This document shows positions 1 to 6,263 of a stretch of DNA of 6,660 bases, piece after piece. The translations under genes were made by a program, and so were the position numbers. The notes below the pieces were generated by a model. It was not told the DNA's origin. It saw nothing but the letters and a program-made list of their open reading frames with translations, and did no database searches. The stretch is from JAAYCT01 sp964499575 (GTDB lineage: Bacteria > Bacillota > Clostridia > Saccharofermentanales > Saccharofermentanaceae). Position 1 is the first letter of the stretch. Every line of letters starts with the position of its first letter. The stretch lies in NCBI GenBank assembly GCA_964499575.1, contig CAZCLK010000040.1, positions 1 to 6,660 on the forward strand, in the 5' to 3' direction.

Positions 1-30
1 TATTTTCTCTTGACATCCCCTTTTATAGAA

Positions 31-54
31 CGGATTACACGGATTTCACTGATT
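31..54 (+). repeat. Dispersed 9-nt-period repeat, single copy (left gap)
   Basis: CGGATTACACGGATTTCACT followed by GATT is one copy of the dispersed family, lacking the usual GCCA at its left end (here AGAA). It ends on the first base of the acyltransferase stop codon. No facing partner copy is visible within the 30 bases to the left. Positions 1-30 hold nothing else I can support. Confidence 0.8.
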
Positions 55-524
55 TATAGTTTTCTTAGCGGGCGGGCAGGGTTGCCGGCGACAATTGTAC
101 TAGCCGGGACGTCTCTGGTGACTACGCTGCCCGCGCCGATAATTGCATTCTCGCCGATTGTAACCTTTGCAAGTATTGTAGCGCCGGAGCCGATGGAGGC
201 GCCTCTTTTGACCAGGGTTTTTTCGACTGTCCAGTCGGATTCGGTTTGAAGTTGGCCGTCGGCCGTTGCCCGGGGATAGGTGTCATTGATAAATGCGACG
301 TTGTGGCCGATGAAGACGTCGTCTTCAATCGTGACGCCTTCACAGACGAACGTGTGGCTCGAAATCTTGCAGTTGTTGCCGATGAAGGCGTTTTTCTGGA
401 TCTCTACAAATGCGCCTATTTTTACATTGTCGCCGATGGTGCAGCCGTAGAGATTGATAAATTTCGACAGCTTCACGTTGCTGCCCAGCTTGACGTCGGG
501 GGCGATGCATGCGTACTCGCTCAT
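54..524 (-). CDS. Left-handed beta-helix (hexapeptide) N-acyltransferase, WbpD/WlbB-like
   Basis: This 156-residue protein is a cytoplasmic acyltransferase that probably moves an acetyl group from acetyl-CoA to the amino group of a nucleotide-linked amino sugar. Hexapeptide repeats run from about residue 5 to 75 (LGSNVK, IGDNVK, IGAFVE, IGNNCK, IEDDVF) and resume at 110-135 (IGSGAT, IGENAI, IGAGSV). Between them is a loop containing FINDTYPRA (78-86), which resembles the Asn-Asp-x-x-Pro-Arg loop of WbpD/WlbB enzymes that acetylate UDP-2-acetamido-3-amino-glucuronate. The C-terminus VAGNPARPL (145-153) is the usual CoA-site ending, and the length fits the family. Its ATG overlaps the dehydrogenase stop by 4 nt (ATGA), so translation is probably coupled; a G-run at 536-541 lies upstream. 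The fold is certain. The exact sugar is an inference, and serine or other sugar acyltransferases are alternatives. Confidence 0.93.
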   Translation of the reverse strand: MSEYACIAPDVKLGSNVKLSKFINLYGCTIGDNVKIGAFVEIQKNAFIGNNCKISSHTFVCEGVTIEDDVFIGHNVAFINDTYPRATADGQLQTESDWTVEKTLVKRGASIGSGATILAKVTIGENAIIGAGSVVTRDVPASTIVAGNPARPLRKL

Positions 525-1531
525 AGGTAGACCATCCCCCCGCGCTGGGCCAGAGACTTGCTTGCGGCTTCAAGCATCCGCACCACCTCAAGACCCGCTA
601 TGGCGTCATTGAAGGGCTTCCTGTCATTCTCCACACAGTCTACAAAGTATTTTGTTTCCGCACTCAGCGCCTCGATCTGGTCGATGCGGGGCGCCCAGAC
701 GTCGCCCATGCGGTAGCTCACCAGCAACTCGTGTACGTTGTGGGCGTTGTTACCGTTGGTCTTCGTGACGCCCTTGTCGTAGATGCGGAGCTTTTCGTCC
801 GCGACGAGATCGTTCCAGACCAGCATTTTCTTTTCGCCGCCAATCAGCGTCATCCGAATCTTTACGGGCGAAAGCCAGTTGACGTTGAAGTGCGCAATCA
901 CATTATCGTCGAAGTAAATTGTTATATAGGCCACGTCCTCATGACCATTGACATGGTTTTCTCCCGTGGCTACCACCGCCTTCGGCTTTGCCTTGATCAG
1001 GTAGCTCATGATTGAAAGGTCGTGCGGGGCGAGATCCCACATGACGTTCACGTCGGTCTGGAAGAGGCCGAGATTAATGCGCATGGAGTCGTAATAGTAA
1101 ATCGTCCCGAGCGTGCCGTTGTCAATCAGCTCCTTGGTCTTCCGCACGGCTCCGGTAAACAGGAATGTGTGGTCTACCATGATCTTAAGGTTCTTCCTGT
1201 CGGCAAGCTCGACGAGTTCCTCCGCGTGCGCGACGCTGTCGGTAAAAGGCTTTTCCACGAAAACGTGTTTGCCGTTTTCTAGCGCTTCCCTGACGAGAGG
1301 GTAGTGTGTCGCGACCGGGGTGATGACGGCTACGGCGTCGATTTCGGGCGAACGCAGGATTTCGCGGTAATCGGTGGTGGTTTGTATCGTTGGATACGCT
1401 TTTTTCGCTTTGGAAAGGACCTTCGGATTGAGGTCCGAGACGGATTTGACGCAGTCAAGATCCAGGCTCTGGAAATTGCGGACGATGTTCGGTCCCCAAT
1501 AGCCGTAGCCGATGACTCCTACGCGGATCAT
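521..1531 (-). CDS. Gfo/Idh/MocA-family NAD(P)-dependent sugar dehydrogenase
   Basis: This 336-residue cytoplasmic oxidoreductase probably oxidises a hydroxyl (often C3) of a nucleotide sugar so that an aminotransferase can act on it. The N-terminal Rossmann fold shows GYGYWG (8-13) for dinucleotide binding and the family motif EKP (93-95). The catalytic region has WDLAPHD (165-171), giving the Asp166-x3-His170 arrangement usual for the family. The C-terminal alpha/beta domain runs from about 125 to the end. A GTG at 1552 would add seven residues, but it lies inside a dispersed repeat. The ATG at 1531 has AAAGGAG (1537-1543) five nt upstream and begins directly with the Rossmann strand, so it is preferred. 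It is followed by a 4-nt overlap with an N-acyltransferase. That pairing recalls the WbpB-WbpD and GnnA routes to 3-amino sugars; the matching aminotransferase is not in the window. The substrate is inferred. Confidence 0.95.
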   Translation of the reverse strand: MIRVGVIGYGYWGPNIVRNFQSLDLDCVKSVSDLNPKVLSKAKKAYPTIQTTTDYREILRSPEIDAVAVITPVATHYPLVREALENGKHVFVEKPFTDSVAHAEELVELADRKNLKIMVDHTFLFTGAVRKTKELIDNGTLGTIYYYDSMRINLGLFQTDVNVMWDLAPHDLSIMSYLIKAKPKAVVATGENHVNGHEDVAYITIYFDDNVIAHFNVNWLSPVKIRMTLIGGEKKMLVWNDLVADEKLRIYDKGVTKTNGNNAHNVHELLVSYRMGDVWAPRIDQIEALSAETKYFVDCVENDRKPFNDAIAGLEVVRMLEAASKSLAQRGGMVYL

Positions 1532-1536
1532 GGTTT

Positions 1537-1543
1537 CTCCTTT
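1537..1543 (-). promoter_or_regulatory. Ribosome binding site of the sugar dehydrogenase
   Basis: On the minus strand this reads AAAGGAG, ending five nt before the ATG at 1531. It is the clearest Shine-Dalgarno site in the window and decides the dehydrogenase start against the GTG at 1552. It begins four nt after the base of the repeat-derived inverted repeat at 1548-1611, so folding of that repeat in the mRNA could affect its access (inference). Confidence 0.8.
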
Positions 1544-1547
1544 GGTT

Positions 1548-1611
1548 GCCACGGATTACACGAATTTATAAAAAAACAAAAAAATCTGTGTAATCCGTGT
1601 TAATCCGTGGC
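1548..1611. repeat. Dispersed 9-nt-period repeat, inverted pair (gap between transferase and dehydrogenase)
   Basis: Two facing copies of the window's dispersed repeat: GCCACGGATTACACGAATTT at 1548-1567, and a longer copy at 1584-1611 whose reverse complement starts GCCACGGATTAACACGG. The arms pair over the first 11 nt and then continue with a one-base bulge. They enclose an A/T-only stretch (on the minus strand, two T-runs separated by one G). The pair fills nearly the whole spacer between the phosphoglycosyl transferase stop and the dehydrogenase ribosome binding site. In the transcript it could form a hairpin with a U-rich loop. Confidence 0.88.
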
Positions 1612-1614
1612 TAA

Positions 1615-2604
1615 TTAATAGGCGCCGGAAGCGGAGAGGACGGCGCGAGGGGTCTGAAGCAAAATCTTTAGATCGAGCAGCAGGGATTGCTGCCTGATGT
1701 ACTGGATGTCCAAACGGACCATTTCGTCGAATGTCGTGCGGCTGCGGCCGCGCACCTGCCACAAGCCCGTGATGCCGGGTTTCACCTCGAGGACGCGGCG
1801 GCGGTGCCACAGGCTGTACTTAGCCATTTCATAAGGGATCGGCGGCCGCGGCCCGACAAGCGACATCTCGCCTCTAAGCACGTTCACGAACTGCGGCAGT
1901 TCGTCCAGGCTGGTCTTGCGCAGGAAATGGCCGAGCCTGGTTACCCGCGGGTCGTTCTGAATCTTGAAGACTCCCGCCGGACCGTCCTGCTTGCCCTGGA
2001 TCAAGGCTTCTACGTACTTGCGGTGGATCTCGGGATTGTTGCCCGTGTACATGCTGCGGAATTTCAGGAAGTGGAATTCTTTCCCAAGCGTACCCAGGCG
2101 CTTCTGACGGAAAAGCACCGGGCCGGGCGACGTCCACTTGACGGCGATGGCGATTGCGGCAAATACGGGCGAGAGGAAAATCAGGGCGGCCAGGCTGCCG
2201 ACTATGTCCATTGCGCGTTTTGCAGTGTGATAGCCGGCTTTCGGCTTGCCAATAAACATCTCGGGATAGAGTTCGCGGGAAACGTCTTCCGGGAAGATGA
2301 AGAGCGAGAAGGGAATCTTGCCTTTGACCACGTCCTCGATCTTCGACTGCAGCTTGGCGCGGATAGCCGGGACCGGGGCGCCGTTCAGCGTCGTGAAGAT
2401 CGTGCCTACGACCGTGTCCTGGTGGTACCAGCCCGGGATGTCGGTTTCGCGCAGATTCGAGCAGAGTTCGTCGCGGAACGGGGCTGTTTCCTTTATGCCG
2501 GCGACGTCGAAGAGCGCCAGGGCGAAGCGCGTGCCGGAACGCTCGCAGCGCTTGCGCTCGAGACTCAGGAGATTAAGGAAGAGATCTTGAGGAAAGAAGG
2601 GCAT
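1615..2604 (-). CDS. Monotopic phosphoglycosyl transferase (bacterial sugar transferase) with degenerate GGDEF-like N-terminus
   Basis: This 329-residue inner-membrane enzyme probably transfers a sugar 1-phosphate from a nucleotide sugar to undecaprenyl phosphate, the first step of repeat-unit assembly. The catalytic domain begins at KRAMDIVGS (129-137). A re-entrant membrane helix with a Ser-Pro break (145-146) follows, then SPGPVLFRQKRLG (159-171), KFRSMY (181-186), the Asp-Glu dyad in TSLDELPQ (D234-E235), GPRP (251-254) and PGITGLWQVRGR (276-287). The four-helix membrane bundle of WbaP/WcaJ types is absent. Instead residues 6-73 resemble a shortened GGDEF domain: an LERKRCERSGTRFALALFDV helix-strand and RETDIPGWYHQDT in place of R-x-x-D-x-x-G-x-Y-GGDEF. 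The ATG at 2604 is chosen because the alternative ATG at 2652 lies in a dispersed repeat and its 16 extra residues are repeat-derived. No good ribosome site is visible for either. The sugar specificity is unknown. Confidence 0.94.
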   Translation of the reverse strand: MPFFPQDLFLNLLSLERKRCERSGTRFALALFDVAGIKETAPFRDELCSNLRETDIPGWYHQDTVVGTIFTTLNGAPVPAIRAKLQSKIEDVVKGKIPFSLFIFPEDVSRELYPEMFIGKPKAGYHTAKRAMDIVGSLAALIFLSPVFAAIAIAVKWTSPGPVLFRQKRLGTLGKEFHFLKFRSMYTGNNPEIHRKYVEALIQGKQDGPAGVFKIQNDPRVTRLGHFLRKTSLDELPQFVNVLRGEMSLVGPRPPIPYEMAKYSLWHRRRVLEVKPGITGLWQVRGRSRTTFDEMVRLDIQYIRQQSLLLDLKILLQTPRAVLSASGAY

Positions 2605-2613
2605 CAGGAATTT

Positions 2614-2630
2614 GCCACGAATTGCACGAA
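2614..2630. repeat. Dispersed repeat fragment, GCAC variant
   Basis: GCCACGAATTGCACGAA is a short, diverged copy in the same orientation as the longer copy that starts 30 nt further on at 2644. It carries the ATTGCAC variant found only around the GxxExxY gene. It lies just upstream of the preferred start of the phosphoglycosyl transferase at 2604 and would encode residues of its alternative N-terminal extension. Confidence 0.75.
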
Positions 2631-2640
2631 AAGCAACAGA

Positions 2641-2673
2641 AGAGCCACGCATTGCACGGATTTCACTAATTTT
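2641..2673 (+). repeat. Left terminal inverted repeat of the GxxExxY unit
   Basis: The 33 nt start AGAGCCACGCATTGCACGG and end in TTTCACTAATTTT. The reverse complement of 3094-3126 matches at 31 of 33 positions; the mismatches are C/G at the tenth base and A/G at the twenty-seventh. It is a member of the dispersed 9-nt-period family and carries the ATTGCAC variant. It overlaps the alternative ATG (2650-2652, minus strand) of the phosphoglycosyl transferase. Confidence 0.88.
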
Positions 2674-2720
2674 TTGATAATTATTTTTCGCTCAATCATC
2701 GAGCAGGCAATTAATAGAGT

Positions 2721-3086
2721 GTGCTGCTATATGAAGAACTCTCGGGATTGATTATCGGAGCTGCGATCGAGGTCCACAAAGCCCTGGGGCCTGGCTTTCT
2801 AGAGGCTGTGTATGAAAATGCCCTCAGCCATGAATTGAGGTTGAGAAAAGTGCCGTTCAAAAACCAGGATAGGCTGCGTATCTATTACAAAAGCCTTGAG
2901 GTGGGGTACTATCGCCCTGATCTCTTTGTCGATGGCAAAATCATTGTCGAGATCAAGGGAGTCGCTACCCTGATGCCCGCCCATGAAGCCCAGGCTCTAA
3001 ACTATCTGACCGCGACGGGCCTGCGGCTAGCTCTTCTGCTCAACTTCGGCAGGACGTCTCTCCAGTTCAGGCGCATCATCCGCTAA
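2721..3086 (+). CDS. GxxExxY family protein (PDDEXK_3 nuclease-like)
   Basis: This 121-residue protein belongs to the GxxExxY family (PDDEXK_3), whose cellular role is not established. The signature is in GPGFLEAVYENAL, residues 23-35 (G25, E28, Y31). The core of the PD-(D/E)XK fold is visible in YRPDLFVDGKIIVEIKG: an Asp after Pro, then Glu-Ile-Lys, the metal- and phosphodiester-binding pattern of this nuclease superfamily. The end, LNFGRTSLQFRRIIR, is typical for the family. Length is normal or slightly short at the N-terminus. Translation must start at or after the GTG at 2721, since an in-frame TAG lies at 2715-2717; no strong ribosome site is seen. It is the only plus-strand gene, flanked by inverted repeats, and has no obvious part in polysaccharide synthesis. 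Nuclease activity is inferred from the fold alone. Confidence 0.92.
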   Translation: MLLYEELSGLIIGAAIEVHKALGPGFLEAVYENALSHELRLRKVPFKNQDRLRIYYKSLEVGYYRPDLFVDGKIIVEIKGVATLMPAHEAQALNYLTATGLRLALLLNFGRTSLQFRRIIR

Positions 3087-3093
3087 ACTTTTC

Positions 3094-3126
3094 AAAATCA
3101 GTGAAATCCGTGCAATCCGTGGCTCT
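3094..3126 (-). repeat. Right terminal inverted repeat of the GxxExxY unit
   Basis: Read on the minus strand this starts AGAGCCACGGATTGCACGG and continues TTTCACTGATTTT. It shows the 9-nt period clearly: CACGGATTG, then CACGGATTT, then CACTGATTT. It begins 7 nt after the GxxExxY stop codon and ends 7 nt before the last base of the BY-kinase gene. It pairs with 2641-2673 as an inverted repeat. Confidence 0.9.
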
Positions 3127-3133
3127 CTCGCCT

Positions 3134-4615
3134 TCAATCCAGATAGCTCTTTTTGCGGCGGGAGGGGCGGGCGGTTTTGCCGTAGGGGTAGGAGTTGCGA
3201 TTGCGGTAGTGGTAGTACTGGTACGGGTACTGGGTGTTGAACATCAGCGACTTGACGTCGTTGAAGACGATGCCCAGTAGCTTGCTGCGGTCCAGGATGC
3301 CGAATGCCTTCTCCAGCGCCCCGTACGCCGTCTTCCCGCAGCGCACGACCATGAGCAGCCCGTCCGCGAGTCCCGTCAGCACCTGAGCATCGGAGATCGG
3401 CCCGAAAGGCGGGCAGTCCAGCACAACCGTGTCGAACTCGGTCTTCAGATATTCGATCAACTCCCGCATCTTGGCATCGGAAAGCAATTCCACCGGGGTG
3501 TCCGATACCCCGCCCGCCGTCATCAGGTACAGACTCCCCAGTCGCCGCATGTAACAATATGGCTGCAAATATTGTGTTTCCAGATACCCGAGTAATCCCG
3601 GTTCCATGGATATCCCAAGCATTCTGTGGACACTCGGATTCCTCAAGTCGCAATCGACAAGGATAACACGTCGACCGGGGTCTTTTGAGAGAGTGACTGC
3701 CAGGTTGGTTGAGACGAGTGACTTTCCATCTTCCGCGTGTGCACTGGACACGGTGATAACACGCAAAGACGTTCGCGTGGCCATTTCGGCCAGGCGGACC
3801 TTCAACGTACGGAATTGCTCGCTGATGAACGACGACGCATTGTGGAAGGTCTCCAGCTTTTCGCTCAGGTTGGCATCGCCGATTTCAGGCGTCAGGTGTT
3901 CGAAAGGCGTCCCCTCGCGTTTGATCAACGCCGTCGATTCGCTGAAGGGAACGTCAACCTGGCGGATGAGCTTCATCGCGTTAAACACGCTCAAGATCTT
4001 CGTCAGACGCGTGTATTCCATCCCTGTGGCTATGGCCAGGTCCTGCAGCGTGCAGGGGATTTTCAACCGGCTCAGGACACTCAGTTCCTGCGGATACCAC
4101 GGCAGGTGAGCCAGGCTCCGCCCGTTGTTCAGACTGAGCAGGCGGTTGGGATTCAGATCGATGGGCCGAAGGTTGTTGCGCGCGAGTTCCAGCGTCAGGT
4201 TGTCGTAGTCGAGAGCGGCGGGCATGAACAAATCTACCGGCACCTGCTTGAATGCGCGGACATCGAAATCTTGCTGCATTGCGTGCGTCAGGATCTGGAT
4301 GACCTGGTCCCGAACACTTTCCTTCAATTCCGATCCATCCAGCAGCTTGCGCGACACCGCCGCCTTGCCCAGCATCATGCTTTTGCGGCGCGCCTTTTCG
4401 AGCAGCTTCATTACGGCTTGCGGCTGCAGGAATCCTTTCTTGGTCAGGATCCTCCCCAATTGCAGCGACAGGATGTTGCTGCCGGCTCCGTCAATCAATC
4501 CATCGCGGAAATAGACGGCAATTTTATCATTTTCGCGCTCCAGTTCGAGCAGGCCGGTCGCCTGGTCTTCGTGAATGTGCCGGATTCTTTCCAGCAGATC
4601 GGGTTGACTGGTCAT
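3134..4615 (-). CDS. BY-kinase (CpsD/Wzc-type tyrosine autokinase) with N-terminal DUF4388/PATAN-like domain
   Basis: This 493-residue cytoplasmic protein probably autophosphorylates on tyrosine and regulates polysaccharide polymerisation and export with the Wzz partner encoded just upstream. The kinase domain covers about 262-460. It has EQFRTLK (266-272), a P-loop AHAEDGKS (292-299) fitting [AG]x4GK[ST], Walker A' VILVDCDLR (317-325) and Walker B VVLDCPP (397-403). A tyrosine-rich tail has seven Tyr at 463-478 and one at 491, the usual phosphorylation cluster. The first 150 residues look like DUF4388/PATAN (GLLELERENDKIAVYFRDG, then LGRILTKKGFL). Residues 175-222 look like a winged helix. 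These extra domains are unusual for a CpsD-like kinase and suggest an added regulatory or protein-binding input. The ATG overlaps the Wzz stop by 4 nt (ATGA), so the pair is probably translationally coupled. Confidence 0.94.
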   Translation of the reverse strand: MTSQPDLLERIRHIHEDQATGLLELERENDKIAVYFRDGLIDGAGSNILSLQLGRILTKKGFLQPQAVMKLLEKARRKSMMLGKAAVSRKLLDGSELKESVRDQVIQILTHAMQQDFDVRAFKQVPVDLFMPAALDYDNLTLELARNNLRPIDLNPNRLLSLNNGRSLAHLPWYPQELSVLSRLKIPCTLQDLAIATGMEYTRLTKILSVFNAMKLIRQVDVPFSESTALIKREGTPFEHLTPEIGDANLSEKLETFHNASSFISEQFRTLKVRLAEMATRTSLRVITVSSAHAEDGKSLVSTNLAVTLSKDPGRRVILVDCDLRNPSVHRMLGISMEPGLLGYLETQYLQPYCYMRRLGSLYLMTAGGVSDTPVELLSDAKMRELIEYLKTEFDTVVLDCPPFGPISDAQVLTGLADGLLMVVRCGKTAYGALEKAFGILDRSKLLGIVFNDVKSLMFNTQYPYQYYHYRNRNSYPYGKTARPSRRKKSYLD

Positions 4616-6252
4616 GACTGCTTTGCCGTTCTTTCTTCTATTTTTTCGATGATCGGATCCAGCACGCGCAGCACGGGGGATTGTAAGCGGTACAGATAAT
4701 AAAGGCCGCCGAGATAGGCGCCGGCGAAGATAAGGAAGAGCATCCCATGCGCCAGCCTTCTGCGCAGATCCCGCCGCGCGTCCGATGTCGTATCCATCGC
4801 CGGGATCTCGACCAGTACCGGCGCTTCCAGGGCGCGCTCGAGTTCGTGGTAGGTATAGACTTTCTGGTTCAGCGTATTGACCGCAACGGCTGCGCCGACA
4901 CCGGCCGCGAGACTGACGAGTAGGCCGATCAGTAAGATGATTACGGGGCTCGGAGACGATGGTTCCAGCGGATAATTGGCCGGATCGATGATGGCAAACT
5001 GTGCGCCCTTCTGGCGGCTCTCCAGGCTGCCGGACAGTTTGGCGTCCTCGAGCTTTTTCTTGAGCTCTTCATGTTGCCTGGTCAGGTCTTCATTATTTCG
5101 GATGACGGCCTGCATTTCCTGCTCGACCACGGGAGAATTCTGCACACGGAGGCTGTACTTCTGCATGTCGCTCTCGATCTGCAGCTTCTCTCTCTCGCGT
5201 ATCGCGATGTCGGTCTTCAACTGGCGCAGCTGGCCCGTGAGGCTCTGGTAGACCGGATTCGGCTCCGATTTGGCAGGGGCTGCAACAGTTTTGGGTTCGC
5301 TGGCGGTTAGATCCTCGGGCGGGATCTCGGCCCTCATCTGGTCCAGCTGGGCCTTGAGGCGGCGGACGTCGGGGTGATCCGGTTTCGCCCGAGTGAGCAG
5401 TTCCTTGTACTCCAGCTCCTTCTGCCGGTAGCTTTGAACCAGGGGATTGGGAGCAGGAGCAGGCGCAGTCCTTGGGGCCGTCTCCGTGTTGATCGCGGGC
5501 GGAGTTTCCGATATCTGCCTTTCGAGGTTCATCTGCAGCGTAAGCAATCGGTCCAGCGCTTCCACATTGGCCGTCTTCTGCAGCTGGAGGCGGTCGAGGG
5601 TGCGCAAATTCGTATCCTGCTCCGATGGGAGTTCATAACGGTAGCGCTGCTTCAGGATCCGCAGCTTATCTTCCGACTCCCGCAAATCGTCGGCAACCTT
5701 CCGCAGCTCAGCTTCGAGGAATTCCGCTGTCCCGAAGATCTTGTCTTCACGAGCCCGGTTGTCCTGTTCTATGAATAGCAATGCGAGCTGCGCCGTGATT
5801 TTCTGAGCCAGTTCCGGATTGTGGTCGCGGTAGGAAATCTGAATATTGGTGGTCGGCAGCCACCTCCCCTGGCGCCTTTCCGAGGGAAATGCTATGACGA
5901 TACGGCTTCTCAACTTGACGATCCTGCGCTCGTCATTCATGCCGGATAACTCCGGCATCCTATTGCCATATTGATCCAGGATTCTGCTCAGGTTTGTTCG
6001 ACTGAGAATGGTCTGCTCAATGGCAGTCAGGCGTTCATCGATGTTTTCACCAATAAGATCCTTGACGAAATCAGACGGAACGTCCCGGGGTTGGAGCAGG
6101 ATCAGGGTCCGCGACGTGTAGGAATGAGGCATAATCATGGCGATCAACATCATCAGGCCGCCGATTGCAACAATAGTGCTGATAACCCACCATAGATGGC
6201 GCACGATTAACGCCAGATAATCGTTTAAATTCTTAAGCCTTGCTTTTTTCAT
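4612..6252 (-). CDS. Wzz/GNVR polysaccharide chain-length determinant (co-polymerase)
   Basis: This 546-residue inner-membrane protein probably sets chain length and links polymerisation to export of the polysaccharide. A first membrane helix (19-41) is followed by the Wzz domain (TSRTLILLQP at 46-55). A long periplasmic region with several coiled-coil stretches (about 176-250, 275-310, 335-405) includes KPDHPDVRRLKAQL (290-303). A GNVR-type segment runs from about 365 to 432 (NSPVVEQEMQAVIRNNEDL, QKGAQFAIIDPANYP). A second membrane helix lies at 436-458 and a third at 502-521, leaving a charged tail. An Ala/Pro-rich linker (258-270) interrupts the coiled coils. No kinase domain is attached; it is the separate next gene, overlapping by 4 nt. 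The architecture resembles chain-length proteins of exosortase-associated EPS loci. The ATG at 6252 has no strong ribosome site. Confidence 0.95.
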   Translation of the reverse strand: MKKARLKNLNDYLALIVRHLWWVISTIVAIGGLMMLIAMIMPHSYTSRTLILLQPRDVPSDFVKDLIGENIDERLTAIEQTILSRTNLSRILDQYGNRMPELSGMNDERRIVKLRSRIVIAFPSERRQGRWLPTTNIQISYRDHNPELAQKITAQLALLFIEQDNRAREDKIFGTAEFLEAELRKVADDLRESEDKLRILKQRYRYELPSEQDTNLRTLDRLQLQKTANVEALDRLLTLQMNLERQISETPPAINTETAPRTAPAPAPNPLVQSYRQKELEYKELLTRAKPDHPDVRRLKAQLDQMRAEIPPEDLTASEPKTVAAPAKSEPNPVYQSLTGQLRQLKTDIAIREREKLQIESDMQKYSLRVQNSPVVEQEMQAVIRNNEDLTRQHEELKKKLEDAKLSGSLESRQKGAQFAIIDPANYPLEPSSPSPVIILLIGLLVSLAAGVGAAVAVNTLNQKVYTYHELERALEAPVLVEIPAMDTTSDARRDLRRRLAHGMLFLIFAGAYLGGLYYLYRLQSPVLRVLDPIIEKIEERTAKQS

Positions 6253-6263
6253 AACTTTTATTA

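Larger units (their letters stand above)
2641..3126 (+). mobile_element. Putative 486-bp insert: GxxExxY gene between inverted repeats
   Basis: A single plus-strand gene sits between 33-nt inverted ends (31/33 identical) in the middle of an otherwise minus-strand polysaccharide gene run, between the BY-kinase and the phosphoglycosyl transferase. The right end stops 7 nt before the last base of the kinase gene, and the left end reaches the 5' edge of the transferase gene. No transposase is encoded and I see no convincing direct target duplication, so if it moves it would need another enzyme. The alternative is that the repeats and the gene are merely frequent neighbours rather than one transposable unit. 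Confidence 0.45.

Noticed and set aside
10..15. TTGACA as a -35 box on the plus strand
   Set aside because: No matching -10 element lies 16-18 nt downstream (that place is inside the repeat), and no plus-strand gene follows.
1531..1552. GTG at 1552 as the dehydrogenase start
   Set aside because: It lies in a dispersed repeat without a ribosome site, whereas the ATG at 1531 has AAAGGAG at ideal spacing and starts with the Rossmann strand.
1568..1587. A/T run as an intrinsic terminator
   Set aside because: The T-runs on the minus strand sit in the loop of the inverted repeat, not after a GC-rich stem, and the downstream genes appear to belong to the same transcript.
2674..2720. TTGATA (2674-2679) with TTAATA (2711-2716) as a promoter for the GxxExxY gene
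   Set aside because: The spacing of 31 nt is far too long, and no acceptable -10 lies at the right distance; the region is simply AT-rich.
1687..2751. Long plus-strand open frame (354 codons) opposite the transferase
   Set aside because: It is antisense to a gene with clear family motifs, shows no recognisable domain, and is explained by the high-GC third-position bias of the opposite strand. Its end also runs into the repeats and the GxxExxY start.
3737..4699. Long plus-strand open frame (320 codons) opposite the BY-kinase and Wzz end
   Set aside because: It is Gln/Arg-rich, low-complexity translation without a domain, antisense to well-supported kinase motifs, and spans two real genes.
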